From Chara braunii (taxonomy: Eukaryota > Streptophyta > Charophyceae > Charales > Characeae): a DNA stretch of 50,298 bases. The stretch spans positions 1,243,405-1,293,702 of the forward strand of contig BFEA01000294.1 in NCBI GenBank assembly GCA_003427395.1. The letters run 5' to 3'. The notes beneath the pieces are model-generated. The model searched no databases and had not been told where the DNA came from. It saw nothing but the letters and a program-made list of their open reading frames with translations. Every line of letters starts with the position of its first letter. Position 1 is the first letter of the stretch. Shown here piece after piece: positions 49,321 to 50,298 of the stretch. The position numbers and the translations under genes are program-made.

Positions 49321-50298
49321 AGATTGTAAGTTCCTCGGAGGACCTTGAAATTAGGCCGGCGAGAGTGAAAGGCATTCCACAATGCCGACCCCAAATTCAA
49401 AATTCAGGGCCGAAGTCTCAGGCCAAGTCGCCCAGTTCAGAAAGGTCACAGTCGGGTACCTTAGGAGTCAAGTCCAACAGGAACCCGGTGAACAGTCATA
49501 TCCCACAGGCAAAGGACACTTCTCCAGGCAAAAGTCGTGTCCCAGAGGCAAGAGTCACAGGTGAAAAGTCGTGACTCACAGACTCAAGCAGCAGCACACC
49601 AATGAAAATCTGGGAAAGTACCAGGCCTTGACATTCTGAAGCAAGCAGGCCGTTGGCATGTGGTACCAGTACCACTAGATGACCTGTTGCAGCTTCACTC
49701 GGAAAGGAGAAGAAGTTGCATGGCATTGAGAGGGGCGTCATCAGGGGAGGGGGGGGTGGGCAAGAGGGCCCGTGGGCCCTGTTTTGGTGGTGGCATACCT
49801 GTTGAGCATTCTGAGAGCTGTTCGCAGGCGCTGTTTTTGCTCAGATGGGGCGTTTGAGATTCCTTGTGTAGAACCACTCCTGTTCTGAAGTGAGTTCTGT
49901 GGCAATCCGTCCTACCTGTTGCAGCTTCGCCCGCAAAAAAAATGAAGGGAAAAGGGTGCGAATGAGGGTGGGTGGGTGTTTGTTGGTCCGGGTGTGGGTG
50001 TGGATTGGGCCGGGGTGTTTTTAAGGCTCACCTGTGCACTGTTGTTGACACTGCCGATGCAACGCTGCTGCTGCTTTGTATGCCTTGAACATATGTTTTT
50101 TTTTCCTTTTCTTCTTGTCCTGTCAAAGACCTGATTACAGTTTGCATTCCTTTCAGTTCTGGTTTGCTGGGTAGGTGTTTCGGATTTGAACACACCTGTT
50201 GTGTGTGTCTCACACGTTGCATACCTGTCTCCCGCTCACCACAAACGTTTTTTCTCAGATGTCGGTCGTGTGTGGGGGGAAGGGGCAGGCCTGTAGTT
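49321..50298. other. 3' region of the plus-strand element, possible polypurine tract at 49744-49757
   Basis: 49365-49574 is open and rich in K, S and Q (SQAKSPSSERSQSG), perhaps a low-complexity tail. GGGGAGGGGGGGG then TGGGCAAGAGGG at 49745-49768 could be a polypurine tract followed by an LTR start, but no matching LTR was found elsewhere. Beyond that I see no gene. Confidence 0.35.

Overview
The window looks like nuclear DNA of a plant-lineage eukaryote. It has no compact bacterial-type operons. It is packed with chromodomain-bearing Ty3/gypsy retrotransposons (chromoviruses), a LINE with a C-terminal zinc-binding domain, a fragment of eukaryotic 18S rRNA, long CT/GA/CA microsatellites and two runs of N. 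A streptophyte alga such as Chara is my best guess, but that is inference from style and not demonstrated. Almost every long reading frame is a decayed mobile-element gene with stops, frameshifts and short tandem duplications.

Layout. Positions 1-2300 hold microsatellites, a minisatellite and one coiled-coil exon candidate. The main structure is a nest of two chromoviruses, both on the minus strand. An older host element has gag at 27160-26568 and RNase H and integrase at 26567-25096. Its integrase continues at 4007-3365, followed by a chromodomain, a polypurine tract at 3351-3364 and a 3' LTR starting at 3350. Into that integrase a second element of about 21.1 kb (4008-25095) has inserted. 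It has LTRs at both ends (23924-25095 and 4008-5261), a primer-binding-site candidate at 23905-23921, a polypurine tract at 5262-5274, and the 5-bp target duplication AAGGG on each side. The host integrase frame stays open across the two junctions.

The inserted element is itself riddled with insertions. Its gag pieces lie at 21064-20704 and 18275-16930, separated by a LINE, an 18S rRNA fragment and a polyA-tailed SINE-like unit. Its protease and the start of its reverse transcriptase lie at 10485-9691. An AT-rich, possibly plastid-derived block (9166-9690) sits where the reverse transcriptase core should be. Three rearranged integrase copies follow (9165-5275), one of them split by a Mutator-like element with a 9-bp target duplication. 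Between gag and protease, 10486-16929 carries unassigned DNA that includes a striking array of stem-loops with conserved loops and changing but complementary stems (13361-14297).

From 27.6 to 32.7 kb there is a plus-strand LTR-like copy and AT-rich DNA. At 32714-35245 (minus) lies a degenerate coding region that joins a Penelope-like reverse transcriptase, a low-complexity Ser/Thr/Ala linker, a Josephin-like cysteine protease domain and tandem RING-like zinc fingers. Just beyond it are two copies of the 38-bp Nextera mate-pair junction adapter (35687-35888), which mark a false join in the assembly. A compact cluster of small unrecognised ORFs on both strands, with AATAAA signals right behind the stops, occupies 39.8-41.8 kb. 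A plus-strand gypsy element with gag, protease, reverse transcriptase, RNase H, part of integrase and a chromodomain fills 42.9-49.3 kb. No intact host metabolic gene, tRNA gene or CRISPR array was recognised.
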